Shown: positions 1 through 9,000 of the stretch, in pieces
Layout of the letters: every line of letters begins with the position of its first letter
How positions within the stretch are numbered: the stretch's first letter is position 1
The notes under the pieces: generated by a model
Told to the model about the DNA's origin: nothing
The model's input: the letters and a program-made list of their open reading frames with translations, nothing else
Databases searched by the model: none
Program-made: the position numbers and the translations under genes
NCBI GenBank assembly: GCA_003156795.1
Contig: PMHU01000248.1
Location: 393 to 32,905, forward strand
Length of the DNA stretch: 32,513 nt
Source: Acidimicrobiaceae bacterium
GTDB taxonomy: Bacteria > Actinomycetota > Acidimicrobiia > Acidimicrobiales > Palsa-688
Reading direction: 5' to 3'

Positions 1-390
1 ATCGACTACGGCTTCCACGCCCCGACGATGAGCTTTCCGGTGCCGGGAACGTTCATGGTCGAGCCCACGGAGTCTGAGAACCTGGCCGAGCTCGATCGCT
101 TCTGCGAAGCCATGATCGCGATTCGGCGCGAAATCGACGAGGTCGGATCCGGGAAGATCGCTCCCGCGGACAGTGCCCTACGCCACGCACCACATACCTC
201 CTTGGCTCTGGCCGGAACGTGGGATCGCGTCTACAGCCGAGCCGAAGCCGTCTTCCCGGCCGGGCCCACGGCCGATAAGTACTGGCCGCCGGTGGCGCGC
301 ATCGACCAGGCTCACGGTGACCGGAACCTCATGTGTTCCTGCCCGCCGCCGGAAGCGTTCGCGGTAACGGCGATTCACACTTCCGTGTAG
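1..390 (+). CDS. gcvP: Glycine dehydrogenase (decarboxylating), GcvP, C-terminal part
   Basis: This is the last 129 codons of the glycine cleavage system P-protein, the PLP enzyme that decarboxylates glycine and passes the aminomethyl group to the H-protein lipoyl arm. The reading frame is open from base 1, so the start lies left of the window. The family C-terminus is easy to recognise: [13 protein letters not shown], then [38 protein letters not shown], and the final GDRNLMCSC. The PLP lysine lies upstream and outside the window. The last 16 bases overlap the 3' end of the convergent ABC transporter gene, so the two transcripts must share or overlap their termination region. The identification is firm; only the 5' part is missing. 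Confidence 0.96.
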   Translation: MDYGFHAPTMSFPVPGTFMVEPTESENLAELDRFCEAMIAIRREIDEVGSGKIAPADSALRHAPHTSLALAGTWDRVYSRAEAVFPAGPTADKYWPPVARIDQAHGDRNLMCSCPPPEAFAVTAIHTSV

Positions 391-2219
391 GCGGCGTCGT
401 GACTGTCGGCCACCGCTGGCCAGACGGTTACGGAGTCGGGCTTGAAGCTGATTCGGCAAAGGTCACCCGTGGAGGCGTCCACCGTCTCGACGGTGCGAAC
501 CCGGAGTTGTGGCCCGTCAACCAAACGGACGGTGATCGTGGTCACGGCCCCGAGGTCGACGACGTCGAGCACGGCCGCGGGATAGCCACCACCGTCGTTG
601 GTCAGCGCCACGTGCTCCGGACGAACGCACCACAAAACGTCCATGCCGGGCGGGATCCCGCGGGTCTCGGCCGAGATGAGCAGGGGGCCCACGGCGATCG
701 ACTCGGCCGACGCGATGGTTCCATGCATCAAATTCTGGATGCCCAGGAGTCGGGCCACGCGAGGCGACGCCGGACGACGGTAGACGTCTTGCCTGTTGCC
801 AGCTTGAAGCAGCTTGCCGTCCGCGACGACGAGGATCTCGTCCGCCAGCAGATTCGCCTCCTCGGGATCGTGGGTCACCAGGACGGTCGAAAGCCCAGAC
901 TCACGTTGGAGCCGGCGCAGCTCCTGGCGCAGGTCCTCGCGCACCGGGGCGTCGAGGCTGGAGAAGGGCTCGTCCAGAAGCAACAGCCGGGGTTGCCGGC
1001 TGAGCGCTTGGGCCAGGCTCACACGCTGGCGCTGGCCTCCGGAGAGCTGATGGGGCAAGCGGTCTTGGAAGCCCGTCAGGTGCAGAGTGCGAAGCCACCA
1101 CGCGGCCACCTGCCCGTCGGCGTCGGTCCCGAACAGCAGCTGTTTCCAGACGGTGAGCCCTGGAAAGAGTCCGAGACCTTGGGGGACGTAGCCGATGTGC
1201 CGATCCTCCGTCAGGACGGTACCCATCGATTCGTCGTTGTATGAGACCGGGCCCACGCCCGGGCCCAGAAGGCCGGCGAGGGACTTGAGGGTCAGAGACT
1301 TGCCGGATCCCGATGGCCCGAGGATGGCGAGGCGGTGGCTGGTGGCCCGATGGGCCAGGCGCAGGTGGAACGTACCCACGGTCACGTCGAGGTCGAAGTT
1401 CACGGTGGTCGGCTCCCCCGGGTTGGGCGGGCGGGGGACGGGCTGGTCGATGCGTTTGGCGCGAGCCGCCGGCAGCCGGAGCCTGCTGATGGTCACTACA
1501 CCGGCCGCGGCAACCAGGGCCAACGCCGTCGGCGCCTGTGTGTCAGGGATGCCGGTCCCCGAGAACTGGACGTAAGTGAACACGGGCAGGGAGTAGGGGT
1601 GGTACGCGATCAGGACCGTTGCGCCGTACTCGCCGAAGGCCCGTAGCCAGGTCAGTAAAAGTCCGGCTCGGATGCCGGGAGCGGCGACCGGCAGGTTTAC
1701 CCGCCAGAACCGGGCCAGGGGGCGCTTTCCGAGAGAGGCGGCCAGATCGTCCAGTGCGGGGTCGACGGTCGCGAAGGCGGAGCGCGCCGCGATGACGAGG
1801 AATGGCGAAGCCACGAAGGTTTGGGCGAGGACGATACCGGCGACCGACCCCGTCAGCCGGCCGTCGAAGAAGCGACCGACCGTGGTGTAAGGACCGACCA
1901 TATAGATGAGCACGATGCCGGCCATCACCGGTGGGAGGGCCAGCGGCAGCACCACGATCACTCCGATCGCAGCTGCGATACGACCGCGCGAGCGCGCCAG
2001 CCGATAGGCCAGGGGTATGCCAAACACGGCGATGAGGAAGGTCGAGATGGTGGCGCTCTCAACCGAGGTCCGGAGCGCGCTCCAGAGGCCAGGTGTTCCG
2101 AAGCCGGTTTCCTGCGCCTTCGCCAACCGGATCACGAAGGCGATCAGCGGCAGGGCGAGATAGACGGCTAACAGCCCGCCCAACCAGCTGAGCGGGCTGC
2201 GCGCCGTCCGCGTGGTCAC
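375..2219 (-). CDS. Fused ABC permease-ATPase, tungstate/molybdate type (ModB-ModC / WtpB-WtpC-like)
   Basis: This 614-residue protein joins two transporter subunits that are usually separate. Residues 1-250 form an inner-membrane permease with several hydrophobic helices and an EAA-type loop around 153-177 ([13 protein letters not shown], then LP). Residues 270-614 form the ATPase, with Walker A GPSGSGKS at 301-308, signature LSGGQRQ at 392-398, Walker B LLLLDEP at 412-418 and H-loop THD at 449-451. A TOBE/Mop-like C-terminal region follows (CVRPEHVAL onward). The start is a GTG whose GTGA overlaps the stop of the upstream substrate-binding lipoprotein gene by 4 bases, which indicates translational coupling. 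The oxyanion specificity (molybdate, tungstate or sulfate) is inferred from the partner protein. The 3' end overlaps gcvP. Confidence 0.88.
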   Translation of the reverse strand: MTTRTARSPLSWLGGLLAVYLALPLIAFVIRLAKAQETGFGTPGLWSALRTSVESATISTFLIAVFGIPLAYRLARSRGRIAAAIGVIVVLPLALPPVMAGIVLIYMVGPYTTVGRFFDGRLTGSVAGIVLAQTFVASPFLVIAARSAFATVDPALDDLAASLGKRPLARFWRVNLPVAAPGIRAGLLLTWLRAFGEYGATVLIAYHPYSLPVFTYVQFSGTGIPDTQAPTALALVAAAGVVTISRLRLPAARAKRIDQPVPRPPNPGEPTTVNFDLDVTVGTFHLRLAHRATSHRLAILGPSGSGKSLTLKSLAGLLGPGVGPVSYNDESMGTVLTEDRHIGYVPQGLGLFPGLTVWKQLLFGTDADGQVAAWWLRTLHLTGFQDRLPHQLSGGQRQRVSLAQALSRQPRLLLLDEPFSSLDAPVREDLRQELRRLQRESGLSTVLVTHDPEEANLLADEILVVADGKLLQAGNRQDVYRRPASPRVARLLGIQNLMHGTIASAESIAVGPLLISAETRGIPPGMDVLWCVRPEHVALTNDGGGYPAAVLDVVDLGAVTTITVRLVDGPQLRVRTVETVDASTGDLCRISFKPDSVTVWPAVADSHDAAYTEV

Positions 2220-3166
2220 TGACCTGACAGTACCGCCTGCAAGTTGGTCGGCACCGTGCCGCTAACGATCGGAGGTGTCGTCAAAGCGAGCCCTTGCGCC
2301 CGGAGAAGTGCGGCTCCGGCGGGGCCGAGCAGGTAGGCAACGAAGGCGGCGGCCCCGGCCGAGTGCGGAGCGTTGTTGATCACGGTGATGGTGTACACCG
2401 CTTCCAGTACCGGGCCCGGGATGGAAACGGTCTTGATGTTGGACGCGGCCGCCTCGACTCCATAGAAGAACCCGGCGTCGAGCTGTCCGGCTTGCAGTCG
2501 TCCGACGAGGGTGTTCTCTGGGAAGACGTTGGAAGACTCCGTCCCCAGCTGCCTGAGTGCGGGCAGATTGTGCGCGGTCGCCGCGTCGTCGAGGGCGCTG
2601 ACGGCGAGCACGCCCTTCGGGTCGGTCGCGGGGTCAGTGCGCCCCAGCAGGAAGCCGGGTTGGGTTACGACGTCGTACCAGGGCTCGGTCTGAAGGTCGT
2701 GGGCGAACCTGCTGTTCGGGTTGTACCCGATCACGAGTGGGGAGGTTGCGAACTTCGCGTACCAGGAGACCCAGTTCCCATTGGATGCTCCCTCGAGGCC
2801 GACATCTTTAGAGGGATTGGCGCTGATATAGACGTCGCCTTGCTGGGTCTTGCCCTTGATCTCGTTGGCGAGAGAGCCCGAGTCGCCGGAGTACCCCGTA
2901 AACGTGTAGCCGGTCGCGGTATTGAAGGCTGGGCCGACGTCCTTGGTCATCAGATCCACTAGGGAGCCAGCATAGAGAACGTCGACCGGGCCGGAACCCT
3001 GGGCCGAGGTGGGAGTCGGAATCGTGGTGGCGGACGACGAGGGGGTCGCCTTGCTCGAGCTCCCACATCCGGCAGCCAGCAGGGCCAGGCCTGCGAAGAC
3101 GCAAGTACGACGAAGGTTTCTCCGGACCGGGACCGTGCCCGGTTGGGAACAGCGCGACGATGTCAT
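2216..3166 (-). CDS. Tungstate/molybdate-type extracellular solute-binding lipoprotein (WtpA/ModA-like)
   Basis: This is the periplasmic-type binding protein of the ABC transporter encoded directly downstream. From the ATG at 3166 it has 316 residues: an Arg-rich n-region, a hydrophobic stretch and a lipobox LAAGC with the lipidated Cys at residue 34, then a Ser/Thr/Pro linker. The mature domain begins with VDVLYAGSLVDL and contains the GRTDPATDPKG segment; both are typical of WtpA/ModA-type oxyanion binders. A GTG at 3190 could add eight residues, but it lies inside the inverted repeat at 3189-3209. The ATG is preferred because it leaves that repeat upstream, where an operator would be. The ligand (tungstate or molybdate) is inferred from family resemblance. 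Confidence 0.86.
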   Translation of the reverse strand: MTSSRCSQPGTVPVRRNLRRTCVFAGLALLAAGCGSSSKATPSSSATTIPTPTSAQGSGPVDVLYAGSLVDLMTKDVGPAFNTATGYTFTGYSGDSGSLANEIKGKTQQGDVYISANPSKDVGLEGASNGNWVSWYAKFATSPLVIGYNPNSRFAHDLQTEPWYDVVTQPGFLLGRTDPATDPKGVLAVSALDDAATAHNLPALRQLGTESSNVFPENTLVGRLQAGQLDAGFFYGVEAAASNIKTVSIPGPVLEAVYTITVINNAPHSAGAAAFVAYLLGPAGAALLRAQGLALTTPPIVSGTVPTNLQAVLSGQ

Positions 3167-3188
3167 GAATTCAACCCTAGCCCGAATC

Positions 3189-3209
3189 ACTAGTCCGATT
3201 TCGACTAGT
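3189..3209. promoter_or_regulatory. Inverted repeat upstream of the oxyanion-transporter lipoprotein gene
   Basis: There are two perfect 7-base arms, ACTAGTC and GACTAGT, separated by 7 bases. The site is 23-43 bases upstream of the preferred ATG of the solute-binding lipoprotein, on its strand. It lies in the 123-base divergent gap shared with the small membrane protein gene starting at 3290. The position fits an operator near a -35 element. The sequence does not identify the regulator; ModE-like or TetR-like control is a guess. Confidence 0.4.
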
Positions 3210-3289
3210 CAGCGGTGGGGCTCACCGGGTCATTGCCTCGCCCGTCGCCTCTCTTGCTGTGCAGACCAGCCCGGTAGGATCGACAGGAA

Positions 3290-3427
3290 ATGAAAGCTCT
3301 TCGCCGGACGCTGGTCGCCCTCGGGGTAACGGTGATCGTCGCCGGTGTCGTACGCCTGCGAGGCACCGGAGGGACCCCGCCCCAACGTGGGGGTTGGCGG
3401 GAGCTACCCGCAGACGAGCTCGACTGA
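3290..3427 (+). CDS. Small single-pass membrane protein, 45 residues
   Basis: A short ORF opens with ATG AAA GCT CTT CGC and has an AGGA ribosome-binding sequence just before it. The product begins MKALRRTLVALG, has one hydrophobic segment at about residues 8-21, and then a polar tail containing GTGGTPPQRGGWRELP. The basic N-terminus and single helix suggest an inner-membrane microprotein with the tail outside or a very short lipid-facing anchor. It ends 11 bases before the TTG start of the Rossmann oxidoreductase, so the two are probably co-transcribed. I recognise the Pro/Gly/Trp tail style from actinobacterial small proteins but cannot assign a function. Support is codon phasing, spacing and membrane character, not a named family. 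Confidence 0.6.
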   Translation: MKALRRTLVALGVTVIVAGVVRLRGTGGTPPQRGGWRELPADELD

Positions 3428-3438
3428 TCGGCCTTGCT

Positions 3439-4419
3439 TTGAAGGCGACCGTCGTGGGGCTGGGAGCAGTGGGCCGGCAGGCGGTCAATAGTCTCATCGA
3501 GGAAGCCACGTTCGACTCCGTGACGCTGGTGCATCGCGATCCGCGCCGGATCGGGTCTCTGATCCAAGGCTGGGGTGACCGGGTGGAGGTCCACCGCGGC
3601 TCGGCGTCCGACCTTCCCGAAGCCGACGTCACCGTCGTCGCGTTGGCTTCCGGCCAGCTCCGCGCCGCATCGGTCGCGCTGGCCAACGGTAGCCACGTCG
3701 TGTGCGCCACCGACGATCCCGCCGAGGTCCGAGCCCTGCTCGGCCTCGATGGCAAGGCCCGAGGCGAAGGTGTCAGCGTCGCGGTAGGGACCGTCATGGC
3801 GCCGGGTCTCAGTTGCGTTCTGGCCGCACACTTGCGGGGTCACCTCGAGAGGGTGGACGAAATCCACGTCGCGAGCGTTGGCACCGGCGGCCCGGCCTGC
3901 GCCCGCCGTCACCATTCGGCCTTTGCTGCCATCGCCGTGGATTGGGAGGACGGCGAGTGGAGGCGGCGGCCAGGTGGATCGGGCCGTGAACTGGTCTGGT
4001 TTCCTGAGCCGGTGGGCGGAGCCGACTGCTACCGGGCCGCGCTGGCTGATCCCTTCCTTCTGGTTCCGGCTTTTCCTGGCTGCCGTCGGGTGACGTCCAG
4101 GCTCGAAGCGACGCGTCGAGATCGGTTGACGTCCTGGCTTCCGATGCTCCGTTCCCCCCACCCCGAAGGTTTGCTTGGTGCGGTGCGAGTCGAGGTGCGG
4201 GGCTGGATGGCCGGCCGAGCCGAGACCGAGATTCTCGGCGCCGCCATACGACCGGCGGTGGCGGCCGGCGCCGTGACCGCCCGGGCTGCTATCTGGGCCG
4301 CCACCGGCCGGCTGGCTCGGAGTGGATCGGGGGGCCTGGCCGAGCTGGTGCCCGCCCCGGGGAAGTTTCTCCGAGAGCTGGCGGGCGACGGCATAGCCGT
4401 CTCCTCGTTCGGAGGTTAG
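3439..4419 (+). CDS. Rossmann-fold NAD(P)-binding oxidoreductase (saccharopine dehydrogenase-like N-domain)
   Basis: The protein has 326 residues if it starts at the TTG at 3439. This start places the dinucleotide-binding strand first: MKATVVGLGAVGRQ, with the GxGxxG motif GLGAVG. Later strands VTVVALASG and SHVVCATDD match the alternating beta-alpha pattern of the saccharopine dehydrogenase/homoserine-dehydrogenase-like NADP domain. The C-terminal half contains SVAVGTVMAPGLSCVLA, a segment typical of uncharacterised actinobacterial members. Upstream in-frame codons exist but encode a low-complexity Arg/Pro stretch overlapping the small membrane protein, so I do not use them. There is no clear ribosome-binding site, so translational coupling to the small ORF is likely. 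The substrate is unknown; a carbonyl or imine reductase is possible. Confidence 0.75.
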   Translation: MKATVVGLGAVGRQAVNSLIEEATFDSVTLVHRDPRRIGSLIQGWGDRVEVHRGSASDLPEADVTVVALASGQLRAASVALANGSHVVCATDDPAEVRALLGLDGKARGEGVSVAVGTVMAPGLSCVLAAHLRGHLERVDEIHVASVGTGGPACARRHHSAFAAIAVDWEDGEWRRRPGGSGRELVWFPEPVGGADCYRAALADPFLLVPAFPGCRRVTSRLEATRRDRLTSWLPMLRSPHPEGLLGAVRVEVRGWMAGRAETEILGAAIRPAVAAGAVTARAAIWAATGRLARSGSGGLAELVPAPGKFLRELAGDGIAVSSFGG

Positions 4420-4463
4420 GAAGATGCGCCGGGCGCCGGAGATTCCGCCGGCTGAAGCGGCCT

Positions 4464-4745
4464 CTAGGGTCGCCGGAAGCGCTGGGTCCAGCGGACCCGC
4501 CAGTCCAGCGGATCGGTCCGCGGCATCACGGCCAGAGTGCGGTTGAGCAGCGTGAGGGTCGCAGTCGCGCCCCAATCGTCGATGACGCCGTGAAGGTGGG
4601 CGGCCACGATGTTTCTCGCCGCCTCGATGATGCTCCGGTCACCACCGGCGGCGGTCGACAAGACGTCCACGGCACCGTCCGTAGCGCCCGAGCTGGATAG
4701 CTCGGCGGCCCGGGCGGCGATGGCTTCAGCTGTCGCTATCGTCAT
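4464..4745 (-). CDS. Hypothetical protein, 93 residues
   Basis: I do not recognise this family. The protein is small and soluble, Ala-rich and probably mostly helical (TAEAIAARAAELS, then IIEAARNIVAAHLHGVIDDW), and has a basic C-terminus with two Trp residues (DWRVRWTQRFRRP). It has no signal peptide or membrane helix. Its ATG at 4745 lies inside the 3' end of the upstream monooxygenase-fold gene (20-base overlap), so the pair is likely translated from one message. It could be a partner or a regulator of that protein, but there is no motif to support either. Confidence 0.6.
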   Translation of the reverse strand: MTIATAEAIAARAAELSSSGATDGAVDVLSTAAGGDRSIIEAARNIVAAHLHGVIDDWGATATLTLLNRTLAVMPRTDPLDWRVRWTQRFRRP

Positions 4746-5046
4746 TGGGCGGCATGCTACTCAGCGGCTGGTAGTGGTCCACTTCCGGGGTGCCGTCGAA
4801 ATGAGGTCCGATCAGGGCGCGCCACTTGGCGAAGCTCGCCGACTGGCGGAATCCGACGAGGTGATCGTCGATCGTCTGCCACTCGACCAGCAGGAGGTAG
4901 CGCGACGGGTGCTCGACGCCCCGATGCAGCTGGATCCGTAGGCATCCGGGGCTCGATGCCAGCACCGTTTTTGCCTGCGCATAGTCCGCTTCGAAGGCGC
5001 TCTCCGCGCCGGGGGTCACGTTGATCAGGGCGTGTTCGAGGAACAT
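4726..5046 (-). CDS. Antibiotic biosynthesis monooxygenase (ABM)-fold protein
   Basis: A 106-residue protein with the compact alpha/beta ferredoxin-like ABM fold. The opening strand is MFLEHALINVTPGAESAFE, followed by AKTVLASSPGCLRIQLHRGVE, the strand YLLLVEWQTIDDH and FRQSASFAKWRALIGPHF. These are the usual conserved blocks of the family (aggregate-forming oxygenases, haem degraders and stress proteins of the YgiN type). The His and Trp residues are in family-typical positions, but no specific substrate can be named. It is the first gene of a two-gene unit with the overlapping hypothetical protein. A purine-rich GAAAGAG stretch precedes the ATG. Confidence 0.82.
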   Translation of the reverse strand: MFLEHALINVTPGAESAFEADYAQAKTVLASSPGCLRIQLHRGVEHPSRYLLLVEWQTIDDHLVGFRQSASFAKWRALIGPHFDGTPEVDHYQPLSSMPPNDDSDS

Positions 5047-5113
5047 CGGAGCTCTTTCTTTGGATTCGGTCGGTCAAGACTCTCCATCTGGGCATGCTGC
5101 CGGCCGGTCTCGG

Positions 5114-6004
5114 CTAGGCCGCAGTGGCCACCGCAAAGATGCGGCTGAACGGAAACACGGTGCGGCCTTGGTCGTCGCGCTGGTAAGCGGAGCGCAGGGC
5201 TGCAGCGTAGGACGTGAGGAAGTCATCGGTGTCGGCAGGTGACCCGAACCGCTCGAGGGCGGCCAGGAAGGGCCGCAGCGCCGTCCCCCGTACCCACTGG
5301 AGCACAGCATCGGGTCCTTGGAGTACGTGCAGATAGGTCGTCTCCCAGACGTCCACCACGGCGCCCGTGTCCAGCAGCGCCCTCAAATACGACTGCGGTC
5401 GCAAGACCGCGGCTGAGCGGATGGCGGACTGGAGTAGGTCGCTCCACCTGTCAGAGGTGGCCAGCTCGTGCAGCAGGGTGTGGCTCGGCTCGTCGAAGTT
5501 GTTGGGTACCTGGAATGCGAATGTCCCGCCGGGCGTCAGGGACTCGATAAACCTCGGAAACAGACTGACGTGGCCCTCCACCCACTGAAAGGTGGCGCAG
5601 GAGAGAAGTACGTCGACCGGCTGTTCGGGTTGCCAGTCCCGGATGTCCTGCTTTCGGAACTCGAGCCGACCTGGGACTTCGAGCGCTTTGGCCCGAGCGA
5701 TCATGTCTGCCGAGCTGTCAACTCCGACGATGCGCGCTTCGGGCCAGCGGTCTAACAGTTGGACGGTCGTGTTGCCCGGACCGCAACCCAGGTCGACGAC
5801 CTCCGTCGGCCCAGTTCGTGTAATTCGCGCCAGGAGGTCGACGAAAGGCCGGCGCCTTTCGTCCTCGAACTCGAGGTATTGGTCGGGGTCCCAGTGGGCT
5901 GCGACCCCGGCGGTTGGATCAGGTTCCCGGTGCGCCGTAATAGCCGACCACGTCGCCGATGGCCTCCACGGTCCCCATGTTGTTGTAAATGTCGTTCTGG
6001 CCAC
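5114..6004 (-). CDS. tam: Trans-aconitate 2-methyltransferase-like SAM-dependent methyltransferase
   Basis: A class I SAM methyltransferase closely resembling Tam, which methyl-esterifies trans-aconitate. The conserved body begins HWDPDQYLEFEDERRRPF and continues with the SAM motif DLGCGPGNTT, the acidic strand end VGVDSS, KQDIRDWQPEQPVD, the Tam-type ATFQWV, PGGTFAFQVPNNFDEPSH, and the C-terminal YLHVLQGPDAVLQWVRGTALRPFL. The N-terminus is odd. The only ATG/GTG/TTG in frame before this body is the GTG at 6004, which overlaps the upstream protease gene by 86 bases and adds residues with no Tam counterpart. An ATT at 5941-5939 would give a more family-like length (275 residues). The function is well supported; the start is not. 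Confidence 0.85.
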   Translation of the reverse strand: MARTTFTTTWGPWRPSATWSAITAHREPDPTAGVAAHWDPDQYLEFEDERRRPFVDLLARITRTGPTEVVDLGCGPGNTTVQLLDRWPEARIVGVDSSADMIARAKALEVPGRLEFRKQDIRDWQPEQPVDVLLSCATFQWVEGHVSLFPRFIESLTPGGTFAFQVPNNFDEPSHTLLHELATSDRWSDLLQSAIRSAAVLRPQSYLRALLDTGAVVDVWETTYLHVLQGPDAVLQWVRGTALRPFLAALERFGSPADTDDFLTSYAAALRSAYQRDDQGRTVFPFSRIFAVATAA

Positions 6005-9000
6005 CCGAGCCGATCTTCACCGTGGCCAGGTTCGCCACCGTCTCGCCTTTCGTGAAATTGAGGTTGGAAACCACTGGCCTGGTCTCGCCTGCTGGGTACA
6101 CGGTGAGGTACCCGCCGATGGTCCCGGCCGTGACGGTGGTATTGAGGACTACCGCGGACGGGCCGTCCGAGTTACCGATGGTCCCGCTGGGGCCGACCAG
6201 GACGCCACCTTGCCCGACCACGTTGGCGGCGTCCGTCCCGCCGCTGCCGATCGGAGCGTCGAACCCTCCGACGTTCACCCGCGTGTCAAGGATCCGATGG
6301 TCGACCAGCGGAAAGAACCGTGCCCCCGAAGGGTCGCCGGCAGCTGTGAAGTAGCCCTCCAAGTCGACGATGGCGTCGGTCGACCCCATGTTGTTGTAGA
6401 GGTCGATACTGCCCCCGGACCCGAGCTCGACGATGGCCAGGTTGGCGACCGTTTCGAGCTTCGCGAAGTTGAGGTTGGAAACGACTGGCGTCGGCTCTCC
6501 TTCTGGGTACACGGTGAGGTATCCGCCCGTGGTTCCATTGGTGACCGTCACGTTGACTACGACTCCCGTCGCCGTGCTGGGCACTGCGTTGTTTCCGGTG
6601 ACTTGAAGGGGTTCGATCCCGGCGCTTCCGATCGGGTGCTCTGGTGCGCCCAAGCCGATCCGGGTGTCGAGGATGCGGACCGGGGGCAGCGATACGAAGG
6701 TGCTGCCTGCTGCCCCTGTTCCGTCCACGTAGTAACCCGCCAGGTCAGCCACGAGGTCAATGCTGCCGAGGTTGTTGTAGAAGCTGATGTCGCCGCCGGC
6801 CCCGACCTTGACCGTGACCAGGTTTGGCACCGTCTGGTTCCTAGAGAAGTTGATGTTGGAAGTGACAGGTTTCACCTGGCCGGTGGGCCACACCGTCAGG
6901 TACGACCCCGCGCTCGCGTTCACCACCGTGGTATTTATGACCACAGCGGCCACTCCCGTGGCGGGGACCCCGGTGACCCCGCCCGTCCCGGTGACCTTGA
7001 AGGTCAGGGTCTGGGCCGCGCCGATCGGGTGTTGCGGTGCGCCCAAGCCGATCCGGGTGTCGAGGACGCGCGTCGGCGGCACGCTCACATAGGTCCCGAA
7101 ACCGGTCGTAGGCGGGGGCGCGTCGGAGACGGCAGCTCCGGCGTTGAGCATCCCCTGGCCGTACTCGATGTCGGTGCCGCCCGGGCCGAGATCGGTGGCA
7201 GTGGAAATGATCAGTTCACTGACCTGGGTAGGGGTGAGGCTGGGGTTGACCGACCAGATCAGGGCGGCCGTTGCTGCCGCTTGGGGCGCAGCAAAGCTGG
7301 TGCCCGCTCCGGTCGTCGTGAGGGGGCTTCCTCCGGCGTTCAGGAGCGGTATGTCGTTGGCAGTGATTTCCTCCTCGCTCGCGAGGTCGAAGTCGGCGCT
7401 GCCGCCGGGCGCGACCAAAGAGGCGTCGCCCACGTTGGAGTAAGCGGCCCGGTAGCCCTCGCGCCCCGTCGCACCTACGGAGATCACGTTGGGATCAGAG
7501 GCCGGGTAGACTGGGGCGTCGTCGTACTGGTTGTCGCTAGGAGTGGGGTCAAAGCCGATGCTCAGGGCGTCGTTGCCTGCAGCCGCCACGACGAGGATCC
7601 CGGCGGCTTGGGCGGCCTGGATTGCGTCTCCGACAGCGGTGTCGGTGTCGGGGCAGGTGCCGCCCAAGCTGAGGTTGATGATCCTGACCGGATCGGTCGG
7701 GTGGGCGGCCGTGTTGGCGGCCCAGGCGATACCGGCGGCGATTTGGGCCGAGACCGTGTCGTCGTCGAAGTCGACTTTGATCGGCATCACATCGGTGTGC
7801 CAGCCGAGAGAGGCCAACCCTTGGTCGTTGTCGGTCACTGCCGCGATCACGCCTGCGACCGCCGTCCCGTGCCCGGAGTCGGTCTGGCCGGTGTCGGTGT
7901 TGCCCGTCTCTGTGGTGCCGGGTCCCATGGGTAGACCGGTGACTTCATCAAAGCCGTCGACCAGGTTGGCGGCCAGATCGGTCTGGGTGTAGTCGGCGCC
8001 GGTGTCGATGTCGGCGACCACGAGGTTATTCCCGGTCGTGACCGACCATGCTCCCGGGGCGTTGATCACCGGCAAGTTCCACTGTGACGAGTAGTCGGTG
8101 TCATCGGGTGGAGTGGTAGTCCCCGCCTCCGCGGTACCGATGCTTTCCGTCGTGTACTTCTCGCTCGGGGTGATGTGCGAGGGGAGTCCGGCAGCGGTCA
8201 GCACCCGTCCGGCTGCCGATGGATCACCGTTGAAGGACAATACGCCTTCGCCGTAATCGTGCACGTGCGAAAAGCCGGCTTTCCTGAGCGCCGCGACGGC
8301 GAGGGTGGAGTCGTGCGGGTCGGACGTCGTCGCCACTTGTGGAGCGTTGACCGATGAGGCGTCGCAGTCTCCGGGTTCGGGGCCAGGAATCGAGTCGAGG
8401 ACACCCCCAGTGAGCGGACCGTCTATCGACGTCGAGCTGGGGACATCCGCGCCATTGCCGGTCGTCGTCTCTTCGGAGCGGCTCTGAAGGAAGCCGTTCC
8501 AAGCGAGCGACGGGCTGTCGCCGATGGCGCTCCACGGAAAGCTGATGGCCACGCTGTCGGCGGTTATGGTCACCGATGGCGTCACTGGCGACAGGACGTC
8601 GCAGTCGGAGTCCGACTGATAGACGCTTGCGACGAACTGACCGGGGGTCGACGATTGCGCCACGTATCCCAGGTACTCATCGCCGGAACCGTCGCACTCG
8701 TCAGTGAAATCCCCGTTTGTGTCGATCCCGATCTCCCAAGCCCCCAGGGAGTTCTGGACCCAGTGGTCGGCGGTCTGGACTTCGAACGTCCACTCTTGCT
8801 GGGAGCAGTTGTAGAACGCCCCGTATGAAATTGGATCGAACGTGCCCCCGACAGGCGCCATGGAACGGGAGTCGCCGTAGCAGGCGGGGCTTAAGTTGCT
8901 CAGCGGCGCCACGTTGGACGGTCGCACCGTTGTCCGGACCTCGGCTGCCAGCTTCTTGATGTCGAGTCGAAGCGGTCGCATGGTCTTGCTTGTGCGTGCC

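Noticed and set aside
3205-4575. A 456-residue minus-strand open frame across the oxidoreductase gene
   Set aside because: It has no family motifs and is rich in Arg, Pro and Gly. The plus-strand frame has a clear Rossmann motif, so this is a shadow of GC-rich codons.
5922-7103. Regularly spaced repeats considered as a CRISPR array
   Set aside because: The period is about 390 bases, in frame and coding; these are protein modules.
5592-7934. A 780-residue plus-strand open frame opposite the protease gene
   Set aside because: It reads as Val/Gly/Asp-rich repeats mirroring the protease coding repeats. The protease has a catalytic triad, a signal peptide and a ribosome-binding site.
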